From contig DBRW01000041.1 of assembly GCA_002306075.1 (NCBI GenBank), forward strand, positions 1 through 17,505: a stretch of DNA of 17,505 nucleotides, read 5' to 3'. The notes beneath the pieces were generated by a model. The model had not been told where the DNA came from and made no database searches. It worked only from the letters and a program-made list of their open reading frames with translations. A program made the position numbers and the translations under genes. Origin of the DNA: Synergistaceae bacterium UBA1358. GTDB lineage: Bacteria; Synergistota; Synergistia; Synergistales; Synergistaceae. Shown piece by piece: positions 7,881 through 15,844 of this stretch. Every line of letters starts with the position of its first letter. Within the stretch, counting starts at the first letter, position 1.

Positions 7881-7897
7881 TACCCCGCCCCAATTGC

Positions 7898-7925
7898 TTG
7901 CTTTTTTTTGGAATAATGCTACAAT
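7898..7925 (+). promoter_or_regulatory. Promoter of the rimP-nusA-infB operon
   Basis: TTGCTT (7898-7903), a 16-base spacer, then TACAAT (7920-7925) preceded by TGC, which makes it an extended -10. It is the first good promoter after the repeat block and lies 75 bases before the rimP start. The -35 directly abuts the repeat end CCCCAATTGC. Confidence 0.6.
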
Positions 7926-7952
7926 TTGATTACTAATTCAGAGGAAGTTCTG

Positions 7953-7977
7953 GAAGAGTGGGTCGTGCCCACTCTTC
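7953..7977 (+). promoter_or_regulatory. Leader hairpin upstream of rimP
   Basis: A perfect 10-bp stem, GAAGAGTGGG (7953-7962) and CCCACTCTTC (7968-7977), with loop TCGTG is followed by TTGCTTT. It lies in the untranslated leader between the promoter and the rimP ribosome-binding site. Hairpins of the GAGTGGG/CCCACTC kind before rimP are, from memory, recurrent in other bacteria. It could be a leaky attenuator or a target for a regulator such as NusA. The T tract is interrupted, so it is at most a weak terminator. Confidence 0.7.
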
Positions 7978-8000
7978 TTGCTTTAAGGGGAGAGTGCCGG

Positions 8001-8498
8001 ATGGAAAAATCCAGCCTTAACGACATTTACAGCGGGCTGAGAGAACGGATCGAATCGCTGGGTTACGACTGTGTCGGGTTCGAGAACGTGACCGAGGACA
8101 CAATGAAGATCCTCCGGATCTATGTAGACCTTCCGGGAGGAGTGAGCCTCTCGGACTGCGAGGCGGTCGCGAGGGAGGTCAACGTTTATCTTGACGAGAT
8201 GGAACGTTCCCTCCCGGAAAGATATTACCTTGAAGTCAGTTCGCCCGGGATCGAAAGGCCCCTCTTCACTTTGGAGGACTACCGCGCTTTTTCAGGCAAA
8301 GAAGCACAGGTCCAGATGAAGGGCGGCAAAAAGGTTTCGGGGACGATAAACGGTGTTGATGAAGAGAGCAAAATACACCTTCTTTCTGCGGACGGAGAGA
8401 TTTGTGTGCCGTTTCCCGACATAAAAAAGGGAAAGCTCGTATACAAAGAGGAAAAGGGACAAAAGAAGACTTTCAAAAAGATCAAGAAAAAGCAGTGA
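8001..8498 (+). CDS. rimP: Ribosome maturation factor RimP
   Basis: Assists assembly of the 30S subunit and is normally the first gene of the nusA-infB operon. I chose ATG 8001 (165 residues) because AAGGGGAG at 7985-7992 is spaced 8 bases from it. The longer reading from TTG 7926 would translate through the leader hairpin and is not family-like. Visible family features are the N-terminal alpha/beta domain with LRIYVDLPGGVSLSDCEAV and the motif YYLEVSSPGIERPL, a hallmark of RimP. A C-terminal SH3-like domain (about 95-150) follows, and the end is very Lys-rich (KKTFKKIKKKQ), plausibly contacting rRNA. A gap of 62 bases without recognisable structure separates it from nusA. Confidence 0.95.
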   Translation: MEKSSLNDIYSGLRERIESLGYDCVGFENVTEDTMKILRIYVDLPGGVSLSDCEAVAREVNVYLDEMERSLPERYYLEVSSPGIERPLFTLEDYRAFSGKEAQVQMKGGKKVSGTINGVDEESKIHLLSADGEICVPFPDIKKGKLVYKEEKGQKKTFKKIKKKQ

Positions 8499-8560
8499 TC
8501 TGAATCAAGTATGTTTATTGGATCGCGCAGCGGAAAAATTCAGGAGAGGAGTCTGAATAG

Positions 8561-9676
8561 ATGCAGCTTGGGAAAGACATCAGGAAAGTGCTTAAGCAGA
8601 TAGAGGAAGAGAAGGGGCTGTCGGAAGAGATCATAGTGGCGAGCCTCGAGGCTGCAATGGTATCTGCTTACAGGAAGTACAAGGGCGGGAACCAGACGGC
8701 GGAGGTCCACATTGACCTTGAGACCGGCGAGTTCACCCTTTATGAGGTGAGATTGGTCGTTGAGGGCGAGACATCCGATGAATCGGAGATATCTATAGCC
8801 GAGGCAAGACGGAGAGGAAACGACGACGTAGAGGTCGGCGATGTGATAAGGAAGGAAGTATTCCCCGAAGACTTTGGCCGTATAGCGGCACAGACTGCCC
8901 GGCAGGTCATCATACAGAGGCTGAAGGATGCAGAGCGCCAGGTCATCTACGAGCAGTTTTCGGACAAGATCGGCAATATAATCACCGGGACGATATTCAA
9001 GGCTGAGGGAGACCAGATACTCGTACGCCTCAACGAAAAGACTGAGGCTATAATCCCAAAGGAAGAGCGGATCATCGGTGAGAAATACCTTCCCGGCTCA
9101 AGGATGAAGTTCTATCTGCTTGACGTAAGACAGACAACGAGAGGTCCGCGTATAATCGTTTCAAGGACCCATCCAAAGCTTCTTCACAAGCTGCTTGAAC
9201 TCGAAGTGCCGGAGATACAGGACGGTGTGGTCGAGATCCGCAACATTGTCAGAGAAGCGGGGACACGCGCCAAAATCGCAGTTGCGAGCCTCGATGCGAA
9301 CGTTGAACCGCTGGGCGCCTGTGTGGGCAAGCAGGGGACCCGCATCAAGTCGATCAGCAACGAACTGCACGGGGAAAGGATCGATATCATCGTCTGGAGC
9401 CCGGATATCCTTACATATATAAGGAATTCCCTCTCTCCGGCGAAGGTGCTCAAAATAGAGCCCCTGCTTGACCAGGACCGCTCAGTACTCGTCTATGTCC
9501 GTTCTGACCAGCTCTCTTTGGCGATAGGGAAGGCCGGACAGAACGTCAGGCTTGCGGCGCGCCTCACAGGCTGGAAGATCGACATTAAAGTCAAAGAAGA
9601 TGAAAAGCTCCCGACGATGAAAGATCTCTTCGAAGATCTGAGCAGCGTTATCGAGGGGCAGGAAGACAAAGGATAG
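8561..9676 (+). CDS. nusA: Transcription termination/antitermination factor NusA
   Basis: Binds RNA polymerase near the RNA exit channel and modulates pausing, intrinsic termination and antitermination. At 371 residues it is the short form, without the acidic-repeat C-terminal extension found in E. coli NusA. The N-terminal polymerase-binding domain spans about 1-130. The S1 domain runs from about 136 to 202. KH1 has GKQG at 256-259 and KH2 has GKAG at 323-326 followed by QNVRLAARLTGWKIDI. ATG 8561 follows AGGAGAGGAG (8542-8551). Its stop is 6 bases before ylxR. Confidence 0.98.
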   Translation: MQLGKDIRKVLKQIEEEKGLSEEIIVASLEAAMVSAYRKYKGGNQTAEVHIDLETGEFTLYEVRLVVEGETSDESEISIAEARRRGNDDVEVGDVIRKEVFPEDFGRIAAQTARQVIIQRLKDAERQVIYEQFSDKIGNIITGTIFKAEGDQILVRLNEKTEAIIPKEERIIGEKYLPGSRMKFYLLDVRQTTRGPRIIVSRTHPKLLHKLLELEVPEIQDGVVEIRNIVREAGTRAKIAVASLDANVEPLGACVGKQGTRIKSISNELHGERIDIIVWSPDILTYIRNSLSPAKVLKIEPLLDQDRSVLVYVRSDQLSLAIGKAGQNVRLAARLTGWKIDIKVKEDEKLPTMKDLFEDLSSVIEGQEDKG

Positions 9677-9682
9677 AGGATA

Positions 9683-10000
9683 ATGGCGGGTGAGGAACGC
9701 AGGACCGATAAGAGGAAGCGTCCCCGCACCTGTGTAGGATGCGGCGAAGAGTCTCCCAAGCGGGAACTCATCAGGATCATAAGGACTCCGGAGGGCGAAG
9801 TCAGGTATGACCCTACGGGGAAGGCGAATGGCCGCGGAGCTTATCTGTGCAGGCGCAGCGATTGCGTGGCGCTCGCGAAGAAAAAAAAAGCGCTTTCGAG
9901 GGCCCTTAAGACAGATGTAGACGGAGTAGTATATGACAGCCTGATAGCACTCTGCACAGAGAAAGACGGTGAGGGCCGAGATGTCACAGTCGAAAAGTGA
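9683..10000 (+). CDS. ylxR: YlxR family RNA-binding protein (DUF448; RnpM-like)
   Basis: Small basic protein of 105 residues belonging to the YlxR/DUF448 family, which usually sits between nusA and infB. Family marks are RTCVGCGE near residue 17 and GRGAYLC near residue 50, followed by a basic helix (AKKKKALSRAL). The Bacillus subtilis homologue has been reported to bind the RNA of RNase P and modulate its activity (RnpM); I infer, but cannot show, the same role here. A Shine-Dalgarno sequence AAAGGA lies within the end of nusA, 9 bases before the ATG. Its last 20 bases overlap ylxQ. Confidence 0.9.
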   Translation: MAGEERRTDKRKRPRTCVGCGEESPKRELIRIIRTPEGEVRYDPTGKANGRGAYLCRRSDCVALAKKKKALSRALKTDVDGVVYDSLIALCTEKDGEGRDVTVEK

Positions 10001-10331
10001 AGAACTGATGAATATACTGGGGCTTTCCAGAAGAGCAGGGATCCTTCTGATAGGACAGGATCGTGTATTTGCCGCAGGCAGACACAATGAGAAACTGATA
10101 GTGATAGTTACATCAGACTGTTCAGCAAGCGTATTGCGTTCACTGAAACCAAAAGTGGAGCGCGGGGAAGCAGTTTTGCTCAGATTGGATGATATTGACA
10201 GGGCCGTCCTGGGATCGCATCTCGGGGTAGGATCAGCACAGATCGTTGCCCTTCCTCAGGGCGGACTGGCTAAAAAAGTTTTGGCAATTTATGACAGGAG
10301 TGATGCCGATGAGCAAAATAAGAGTATATAA
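9981..10331 (+). CDS. ylxQ: L7Ae-like ribosomal/RNA-binding protein YlxQ
   Basis: A 116-residue member of the L7Ae/L30e/S12e/Gadd45 fold family, which binds kink-turn RNAs. The features are the N-terminal MNILGLSRRAGILLIGQD, then LIVIVTSDCSASV and a late GLAKKVLAIYD segment. It occupies the usual slot upstream of infB. I prefer ATG 9981 (GAGGG 5 bases upstream); GTG 9969 and ATG 10008 are alternatives in the same frame. It overlaps ylxR by 20 bases and infB by 23, implying coupled translation. The exact RNA partner cannot be read from the sequence. Confidence 0.85.
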   Translation: MSQSKSEELMNILGLSRRAGILLIGQDRVFAAGRHNEKLIVIVTSDCSASVLRSLKPKVERGEAVLLRLDDIDRAVLGSHLGVGSAQIVALPQGGLAKKVLAIYDRSDADEQNKSI

Positions 10332-12339
10332 TCTCGCGAAAATGTTTGAGATGAGCAACACTGAGATGGTGGACCTGCTTACCGAGATAGGGGTAAGCAT
10401 CAAATCGCATATGAGTTCCATAGACGAGGAAGTTTCCTTGCAGGTTGAAGAGGAACTCAAAAGAAGAAAAGAAGAGGAAGAAAAGAAGGCGGTAGAGGCC
10501 ATTACGACATATCCGGTGGTCAAGATCAAAGAAGGCGCCTCGATATCGGATGTCGCCGCCAGTATCGGTGAAAAGCCCGGAAGCGCGGTCAAGATACTGA
10601 TGTCAGAGGGACTTATGGTCCCTGCGACGGCTGCCGCAGACGAAAGGATACTTGAGATCCTCGGAAAAGGATTCGAGAAACATTTTGTATTCGGAGCGCC
10701 GGAGAAACAAGAGGCCGTTGAAGAGAAGCATGAGCATAAGGCAGAAAAGAAGGCAGAGAAGCATGCTTCTGCCAAGAAAGGGAGAAGCAGGGAGAAGGAA
10801 GCTGTTGCCAAAGATCCTTCAGACCTCCCCTTCAGGCCTCCGATAATTACCGTCATGGGCCATGTCGACCACGGTAAGACGACACTCCTGGACTATATAA
10901 GGAAGACAAGAGTCACAGAGAAGGAAGCAGGCGGTATAACCCAGCATATAGGTGCCTCAAGGGTAAACTACGAAGGAAATACACTGGTATTCCTCGATAC
11001 ACCGGGTCATGAGGCCTTCACTTCGATGCGTGCAAGGGGAGCTCAGGTGACCGATATCGCGATCCTTGTTGTTGCTGCCGATGACGGCCTGATGCCTCAG
11101 ACCATAGAGGCCATGAACCATGCCAAGGCTGCAGGTGTCCCGATCGTCGTTGCCGTAAACAAGATAGACAAACCCGCAGCCAAGCCAGAGAGGGTACGCC
11201 AGCAGCTTTCCGATTACGGACTTGTCCCTGAGGAATGGGGCGGCGACACTATCATGGTGGATGTTGCCGCCAAAACCGGTTTGAACGTAGACCAGCTGCT
11301 TGAGATGGTGCTCCTGGTCGCCGAAATGCAGGAATTGAAGGCAGATCCGAACGCGGCTCCCGAGGGGACGGTCATCGAGGCCAACCTTGACAAGGGAAAG
11401 GGCCCGGTAGCCACTGTCATTGTACAGAACGGGACACTTCGCCGCGGGAACATAATATACACAGACACATCATGGGGAAAGATCAGGGCAATGATAGACG
11501 ACTCTGGACGGAACGTCGACAGCGCCGGACCAAGCATGCCCGTTGAGATCCTCGGACTTGAAAACGTGCCGCAGCCCGGCGAGAAGTTCGCGGTCATCGG
11601 ATCAGAGCGTGAAGCGCGCGATATCATGTCACACTATGAACTTGAGAGAAGAGAGCAGGAACAGGGCAAGTCAAAGCGTCTTACCCTTGAGGAACTCTAC
11701 GAAAAGATGCAGACAGAAGAGGTCCCTCAGCTTCGCATAGTCCTGAAGACAGACGTACAGGGGTCGCTCGAGGCGTTCCACTCTTCGCTCATGAAGATGA
11801 GCACCGAAGCTGTCACAGTGAATATAGTACATGAAGGGGTCGGAAGGATATCTGAATCTGATGTCATGCTCGCGTCAGCTTCGAACGCGATAATAGTGGG
11901 CTTCAATGTGAGACCTGACAGCAACGCGAAGAAGATCGCAGAAAACGAAGGAGTCCAGATACGCCTCTATCAGGTCATCTATGACATGCTGGACGATGTT
12001 CGCGCAGCCATGGAGGGCATGCTTGCGCCCGAACTGCGCGAGAACACGCTCGGCACAGCAGAGATAAGGGAGATCTTCAGGGTGCCTAAGATCGGCAACA
12101 TAGCGGGATGCCGCGTCATGGAAGGACTACTCAAAAGGAGCGCTAAGGTCCGCCTGATACGCGACGGAGTCGTCTTCTGGAACGGTGACCTTTCAAGCCT
12201 TAAGCACTTCAAGGATGACGTAAGAGAGATCCGCGCCGGAAATGAGTGCGGGCTCAGTTTTGACAGGTTCCAGGATTTCCGTGTAGGCGACGTGATAGAA
12301 GCTTACGAGATAATCAAAGAAAAGAAGACTCTGGACTAA
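10309..12339 (+). CDS. infB: Translation initiation factor IF-2
   Basis: GTPase that delivers initiator tRNA to the 30S subunit and promotes 50S joining. I chose ATG 10309 (676 residues, product begins MSKIRVYNLAKMFEM) because AGGAG at 10296-10300 is spaced 8 bases from it. ATG 10303 is too close, and TTG 10246 would overlap ylxQ deeply. It has an IF2_N domain at about 3-50, a charged linker, a second N domain at about 66-125 and a Lys/Glu-rich linker. The G domain has G1 GHVDHGKT at 184-191, G3 DTPGH at 230-234 and G4 NKID at 284-287. Domains II, III and C2 end in RAGNECGLSFDRFQDFRVGDVIEAY. The G5 position reads AAK rather than SAK/SAL, a mild substitution. The N-terminal region is short compared with enteric IF-2. 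Confidence 0.98.
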   Translation: MSKIRVYNLAKMFEMSNTEMVDLLTEIGVSIKSHMSSIDEEVSLQVEEELKRRKEEEEKKAVEAITTYPVVKIKEGASISDVAASIGEKPGSAVKILMSEGLMVPATAAADERILEILGKGFEKHFVFGAPEKQEAVEEKHEHKAEKKAEKHASAKKGRSREKEAVAKDPSDLPFRPPIITVMGHVDHGKTTLLDYIRKTRVTEKEAGGITQHIGASRVNYEGNTLVFLDTPGHEAFTSMRARGAQVTDIAILVVAADDGLMPQTIEAMNHAKAAGVPIVVAVNKIDKPAAKPERVRQQLSDYGLVPEEWGGDTIMVDVAAKTGLNVDQLLEMVLLVAEMQELKADPNAAPEGTVIEANLDKGKGPVATVIVQNGTLRRGNIIYTDTSWGKIRAMIDDSGRNVDSAGPSMPVEILGLENVPQPGEKFAVIGSEREARDIMSHYELERREQEQGKSKRLTLEELYEKMQTEEVPQLRIVLKTDVQGSLEAFHSSLMKMSTEAVTVNIVHEGVGRISESDVMLASASNAIIVGFNVRPDSNAKKIAENEGVQIRLYQVIYDMLDDVRAAMEGMLAPELRENTLGTAEIREIFRVPKIGNIAGCRVMEGLLKRSAKVRLIRDGVVFWNGDLSSLKHFKDDVREIRAGNECGLSFDRFQDFRVGDVIEAYEIIKEKKTLD

Positions 12340-12348
12340 GTTACAGAC

Positions 12349-12660
12349 ATGTCTTTCTGGATAGGAGTCGCCAAGTGTTCCTTGAGGCTGACCTATGCCG
12401 GAAGTCTCAAGGAACGGAGGCACGTGGTCCGATCGATACAGGACGGCGTGCGGAACCGTTTCAGCCTTTCCTGCTCAGATCTGGGACCTGCGGATAAATG
12501 GCAGGATGCTGAACTTGGTTTTGCCGGAGCCGGATCTTCCCCTTCCGAACTTGAAGAAAGGCTCAGAAATCTTGAGAGCTTTCTTGCAAGGAAGGAAGCG
12601 GATGGGGAGTTTGAGATGGTACGTTTTGACTGGGAGGTTTTTGCCTATGGTGACTTATAG
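12349..12660 (+). CDS. ylxP: YlxP family protein (DUF503)
   Basis: A 103-residue protein of the DUF503/YlxP family, found between infB and rbfA in many bacteria. The family pattern is visible in SLKERRHVVRSIQDGVRNRF near residue 19, then a DKWQDAELGFAGAG segment and an amphipathic C-terminal helix. The biochemical role is not established; the operon position suggests a link to ribosome assembly or RNA metabolism. It starts 9 bases after the infB stop with no clear Shine-Dalgarno sequence, so it may depend on ribosomes finishing infB. Its last 14 bases overlap rbfA. Confidence 0.88.
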   Translation: MSFWIGVAKCSLRLTYAGSLKERRHVVRSIQDGVRNRFSLSCSDLGPADKWQDAELGFAGAGSSPSELEERLRNLESFLARKEADGEFEMVRFDWEVFAYGDL

Positions 12661-13027
12661 GATAGACCGCATAAACAAGGAATTTCTGAGGGCTATATCT
12701 GAGATGCTCCGGAGCCGCATAAAAAAAGAGGGCGTCAGTGAAGCCATCCTCACAAAGGTCAACGCGTCAAAAGACCTCAGCTATGCAAAGGTCTTTTACA
12801 CCCTCATCGACACATCCCGACGCGCAGAGATCCAGGATGCCCTTGACTCTGTTGCCGGACAGATCAGATCTATGCTTGGCAGGGAGATGCACCTTCGCAC
12901 AATACCGGAACTTCACTTCACATACGATGATTCCGAAGCCAAAGCCAGAGCTATGGACGAGCTGCTTGACAGGGTCGCTGCGATGGATGCAGAAAAAAGC
13001 CGCCGGGAGACGACTGAAAATGGATAA
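12647..13027 (+). CDS. rbfA: 30S ribosome-binding factor RbfA
   Basis: KH-fold protein that binds the 30S subunit late in assembly and is needed for 16S rRNA 5'-end processing. ATG 12647 gives 126 residues, the normal length, beginning MVTYRIDRINKEFLRAISEML. GGGAGG at 12632-12637 is 9 bases upstream, inside ylxP. The longer open frame from 12395 merely reads through ylxP in another frame. Family residues include the helix with IDRINKEF, the strand VSEAILTKVNASKDLSYAKVF and the late RTIPELHFTYDDS. It overlaps ylxP by 14 bases and nrnA by 8. Confidence 0.95.
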   Translation: MVTYRIDRINKEFLRAISEMLRSRIKKEGVSEAILTKVNASKDLSYAKVFYTLIDTSRRAEIQDALDSVAGQIRSMLGREMHLRTIPELHFTYDDSEAKARAMDELLDRVAAMDAEKSRRETTENG

Positions 13028-14015
13028 TACAGCAATGAAGGTGATAGTTGAAAAACTGGGCTCCGCCGCGAAATGGGTGATCCTTTGCCATGAAAACCCT
13101 GACGGGGATACTATAGGCTGCGGGCTTGCGCTCTATTCGCTCGGGAAGAGGCTTGGAAAGAACGTACGCATAATGGGCAGGGATCCCATACCCGCAAGGT
13201 ATTGCTTCCTCCCGTATTACAATGATTTCGAATGCTGCATGGAGATCAGGGAAGAAGATGTAAAAGATGCCCTGCTTGTCTGTGTCGACACAAGCACTGT
13301 TGCAAGGAGCATGCCCGGACTGAACGAGATCCTTTCCTTTGCCGACAGTATAAATATCGACCATCACGGAGACAATCACCGCTACTGCAGGCTCAATCTG
13401 GTCGACCCCGATGCGTCGGCATCGGCCGAGATAATAACCGACCTGCTCACCGAGGGCGGGTGGGGGATCGAAAAAAGTGAGGCCATCTGTCTTTACACAG
13501 GCCTTTCCACCGACAACGGCAATTTCAGGTTTGGAACGACAACGGCCAGAAGCCACCTCTGTGCTGCAAAGCTCCTGGAAGCGGGAGTCGAACCTGCGGT
13601 CATCGACGGGTATGTAAACGAGAACATGACTCCGGAGATACTAAAACTCTGGGGGGTCGCATACACGAGGACTGAGATCTTTTCCAACGGTAAAGGCGCT
13701 CTGTTCTGGCTGGGAAAAGAAGATTTTGCCTCTGCCAGTGCTGATTCAAGCGCTGTTGACGGGCTGGTCAACGTTCTGCTTCGGATAACCGGCGTCAAGG
13801 TGGCGCTTTTCCTGACAGAGATCAACGGAGAGAACAAAGTCAGCATAAGGACGAAGCCCCCATATTCAGCCAGGGATATCGCCTCCGCGTTCGGCGGCGG
13901 CGGTCATCTTCAGGCAGCAGGCGCAAAACCGGGAGGCAGCTTTATTGATGCTGTAAACGCTGTTAAGGCAGAGGCGGAGAAATATATCAATGACAGGGCT
14001 TCTGCTGCTGAATAA
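13020..14015 (+). CDS. nrnA: DHH/DHHA1 phosphoesterase, NrnA-type oligoribonuclease/pAp phosphatase
   Basis: Bifunctional nanoRNase that removes nucleotides from 2-5-nt RNAs and, in characterised members, also dephosphorylates pAp. ATG 13020 (331 residues) has GGGAGA 9 bases upstream; ATG 13035 is a weaker alternative. The metal-binding motifs are complete: HENPDGD at 24-30, VCVDTS with D90, and the DHH motif at 114-116 in NIDHHGDN. A further conserved Asp lies in GLSTDNGNF. The DHHA1 domain ends with the RNA-binding FGGGGHLQAAG (G292-H296). Its position between rbfA and truB is common and fits turnover of short RNAs near the translation genes. It overlaps rbfA by 8 bases and truB by 26. Confidence 0.94.
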   Translation: MDNTAMKVIVEKLGSAAKWVILCHENPDGDTIGCGLALYSLGKRLGKNVRIMGRDPIPARYCFLPYYNDFECCMEIREEDVKDALLVCVDTSTVARSMPGLNEILSFADSINIDHHGDNHRYCRLNLVDPDASASAEIITDLLTEGGWGIEKSEAICLYTGLSTDNGNFRFGTTTARSHLCAAKLLEAGVEPAVIDGYVNENMTPEILKLWGVAYTRTEIFSNGKGALFWLGKEDFASASADSSAVDGLVNVLLRITGVKVALFLTEINGENKVSIRTKPPYSARDIASAFGGGGHLQAAGAKPGGSFIDAVNAVKAEAEKYINDRASAAE

Positions 14016-14916
14016 GCCGCTGGATATGCGCAGCACACAATGTGTCGAGCTGGTGCGCAATAAATTAGGCAGGAAGACCAAAGTCGGACACGGAGGAACA
14101 CTTGATTCCACGGCCTCGGGCCTTCTCATTATCCTTATAGGGGCAGCGACCAGACTCAGCAATTTCGTAATGGACATGCCTAAGTGCTATGAGACGACGG
14201 CATGTCTGGGAGTCGAAACATCGACGGATGATGCTTCCGGCGAAGTGACAGGGCGGCATGAATGGAGACAAATAAAGGAAAAGGATATAGACCTGGCTCT
14301 CGTATCCTTTATGGGGTGGAGGATGCAGGCTCCTCCCGCTGTATCCGCAGTCCACATAGAAGGACGCAGGGCACATGAACTTGCAAGGGAAGGACATGCG
14401 GTAAAGACCGAGAAGAAACCCGTCTTCTTTGGCTCCGTTGTGAGGACCGGCGATATCTCTGAAGATGGAAGAGTCTCATTCAGGATAAGCTGCAGGAAGG
14501 GAACATATATCAGAAGCTTTGCAAGGGATCTTGGACGGATACTTGGATGCGGTGCCCATGTATGTGAGCTTAGGAGGGTAAGCTGCGGACCGTTCAGTGT
14601 CGATGACGCGTCAGATGCCGCTGAACTTCAGATGAAAACAAAGGAAGAGTTAACAGAAAAAATCTTCAGTATCGAAAGCCTCTGTCCGGCTGCTGCCACG
14701 TATATATGCGGAGAGGAGGAGGCGGACAGACTTATAAACGGTCTGAGCGTCCCGCTGCGAAAACTTAAAAGGGAGAATTTTGCCAGATGGTCGACGACCG
14801 CGGGAGATGTAGTCGTCAGGTCCGAAAAGATATTTTCAATTTGCGGATTCAACGAGGACCGCAGACCGTACTATCTATTTCCTACAGTAAACATAATCAG
14901 TGACAGGAGTAATTGA
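13990..14916 (+). CDS. truB: tRNA pseudouridine(55) synthase TruB
   Basis: Makes pseudouridine 55 in the T loop of elongator tRNAs. It has 308 residues from ATG 13990, beginning MTGLLLLNKPLDMRS, with GGCGGAG upstream inside nrnA. The catalytic block is KTKVGHGGTLDSTASG, where D39 is the nucleophilic aspartate. The usual family form is GHTGTLDPLATG, so Thr-to-Gly and Pro-to-Ser changes flank an intact GTLD core. Further motifs are the KCYE block, APPAVSAVHIEGRRAHELAR, and CRKGTYIRSFARDLG with the conserved Tyr and Arg. The C-terminal part (about 235-308) is a divergent PUA-like region. Its stop is 1 base before the ribF start. Confidence 0.95.
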   Translation: MTGLLLLNKPLDMRSTQCVELVRNKLGRKTKVGHGGTLDSTASGLLIILIGAATRLSNFVMDMPKCYETTACLGVETSTDDASGEVTGRHEWRQIKEKDIDLALVSFMGWRMQAPPAVSAVHIEGRRAHELAREGHAVKTEKKPVFFGSVVRTGDISEDGRVSFRISCRKGTYIRSFARDLGRILGCGAHVCELRRVSCGPFSVDDASDAAELQMKTKEELTEKIFSIESLCPAAATYICGEEEADRLINGLSVPLRKLKRENFARWSTTAGDVVVRSEKIFSICGFNEDRRPYYLFPTVNIISDRSN

Positions 14917-14917
14917 T

Positions 14918-15844
14918 ATGATTTTTGCACTAGGAGCCTTTGATGGATTTCACCTCGGTCATCAGCGTCTGCTTGAGACCGCCAGAGAACGTGCGATTAA
15001 GTCCGGCAGGGAATGGGGAGTCATCACCTTTGATGGACACCCGCAATTGCTGTTCAACAAAGATTCGTTCAAGCTCCTCTTTTCACCCGAAGAGAGGGAG
15101 ATACTGATCAGGTATTTTGATATTCCTGTCGTGGACAAGATCCCGTTCAACATAAAACTGGCTGACATGCTTCCTGCTGACTTTTTGGATCACATTTCCA
15201 AAAGGGTCCAAATAGACGGGCTTGTCGTAGGAGAAAACTTCCGGTTTGGAAGAGCCAGGATAGGTACGCCGGAGATGCTGTCCGGATTATGTGAGGAACG
15301 TGGCTGGAGCCTTGATGTAATAGAATCTTACAGACTGAATGGCGGTATCGTAAGCAGCACTACGGTGAGGGAGGCTGTGTTAAGAGGACAGGTGGAGTCC
15401 GCGTGCGAAATGCTCGGCTACCCCTTTATCATCCAAAGCAAGGTCATTAAGGGCGACGGCAGGGGACGGGTGCTGGGGTTCCCGACAGCCAACCTATCAC
15501 TCAGACCAAACAAAATATATCCTGCAAGAGGAAGCTATTCCGGTTTTACATACATAAACGGCTATTGGTATCCCGTTGCACTGAACATCGGATACAACCC
15601 GACTTTCGAAACGGCAAGGGGCCTTCACTGCGAAGCTCATATCGTAGGTTTTGAAGGTGATCTTTACGAGAAGACGATAACTCTTTACATCATATCCAGA
15701 AACAGGGAAGAAATTAAATTTGTCGGTGCGGATGCCCTTGTCCGCCAGCTGAAGAAAGACATAAAACATGCAAAAAACAAGGCGGCAGAGTACATGACGG
15801 ACAATGCCGCAATGCTGGATAAATTTGCCGGATTGACTCTTTGA
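14918..15844 (+). CDS. ribF: Bifunctional riboflavin kinase/FAD synthetase RibF
   Basis: Converts riboflavin to FMN and then FAD. I chose ATG 14918 (308 residues) because AGGAG at 14905-14909 is spaced 8 bases from it and the product then starts MIFALGAFDGFHLGHQRLL. GTG 14900 would place the ribosome-binding site inside the gene. The N-terminal nucleotidyltransferase domain has the GxFDGxHxGH signature, GENFRFGRARIGT and the SSTTVREAVLRGQVE region. The C-terminal kinase domain has GRVLGFPTANL, ALNIGYNPTF, the conserved Glu in HCEAHI, and the NREEIKF segment. The usual GVYAV strand reads GSYSGFTY, a modest divergence. It is the last gene of the operon. A new promoter overlaps its stop codon, and the next terminator is about 120 bases downstream. 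Confidence 0.95.
   Translation: MIFALGAFDGFHLGHQRLLETARERAIKSGREWGVITFDGHPQLLFNKDSFKLLFSPEEREILIRYFDIPVVDKIPFNIKLADMLPADFLDHISKRVQIDGLVVGENFRFGRARIGTPEMLSGLCEERGWSLDVIESYRLNGGIVSSTTVREAVLRGQVESACEMLGYPFIIQSKVIKGDGRGRVLGFPTANLSLRPNKIYPARGSYSGFTYINGYWYPVALNIGYNPTFETARGLHCEAHIVGFEGDLYEKTITLYIISRNREEIKFVGADALVRQLKKDIKHAKNKAAEYMTDNAAMLDKFAGLTL

Noticed and set aside
7684..7929. 81-codon open frame in the rlmB-rimP gap
   Set aside because: It runs through the repeat arm and the hairpin array, has no ribosome-binding site or family resemblance, and its composition follows the repeats.
7926..8000. Upstream TTG start for rimP adding 25 residues
   Set aside because: It overlaps the extended -10 region and the leader hairpin, and the added residues are not family-like.
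10246..10308. Upstream TTG start extending infB by 21 codons
   Set aside because: It lacks family similarity and would overlap ylxQ deeply, while ATG 10309 has AGGAG at ideal spacing.
12395..12646. N-terminal extension of rbfA by 84 codons
   Set aside because: It reads ylxP in the wrong frame; ATG 12647 gives the standard RbfA length with a good ribosome-binding site.
12738..13019. N-terminal extension of nrnA by 94 codons
   Set aside because: It reads rbfA in another frame; ATG 13020 has GGGAGA upstream and matches the family start.
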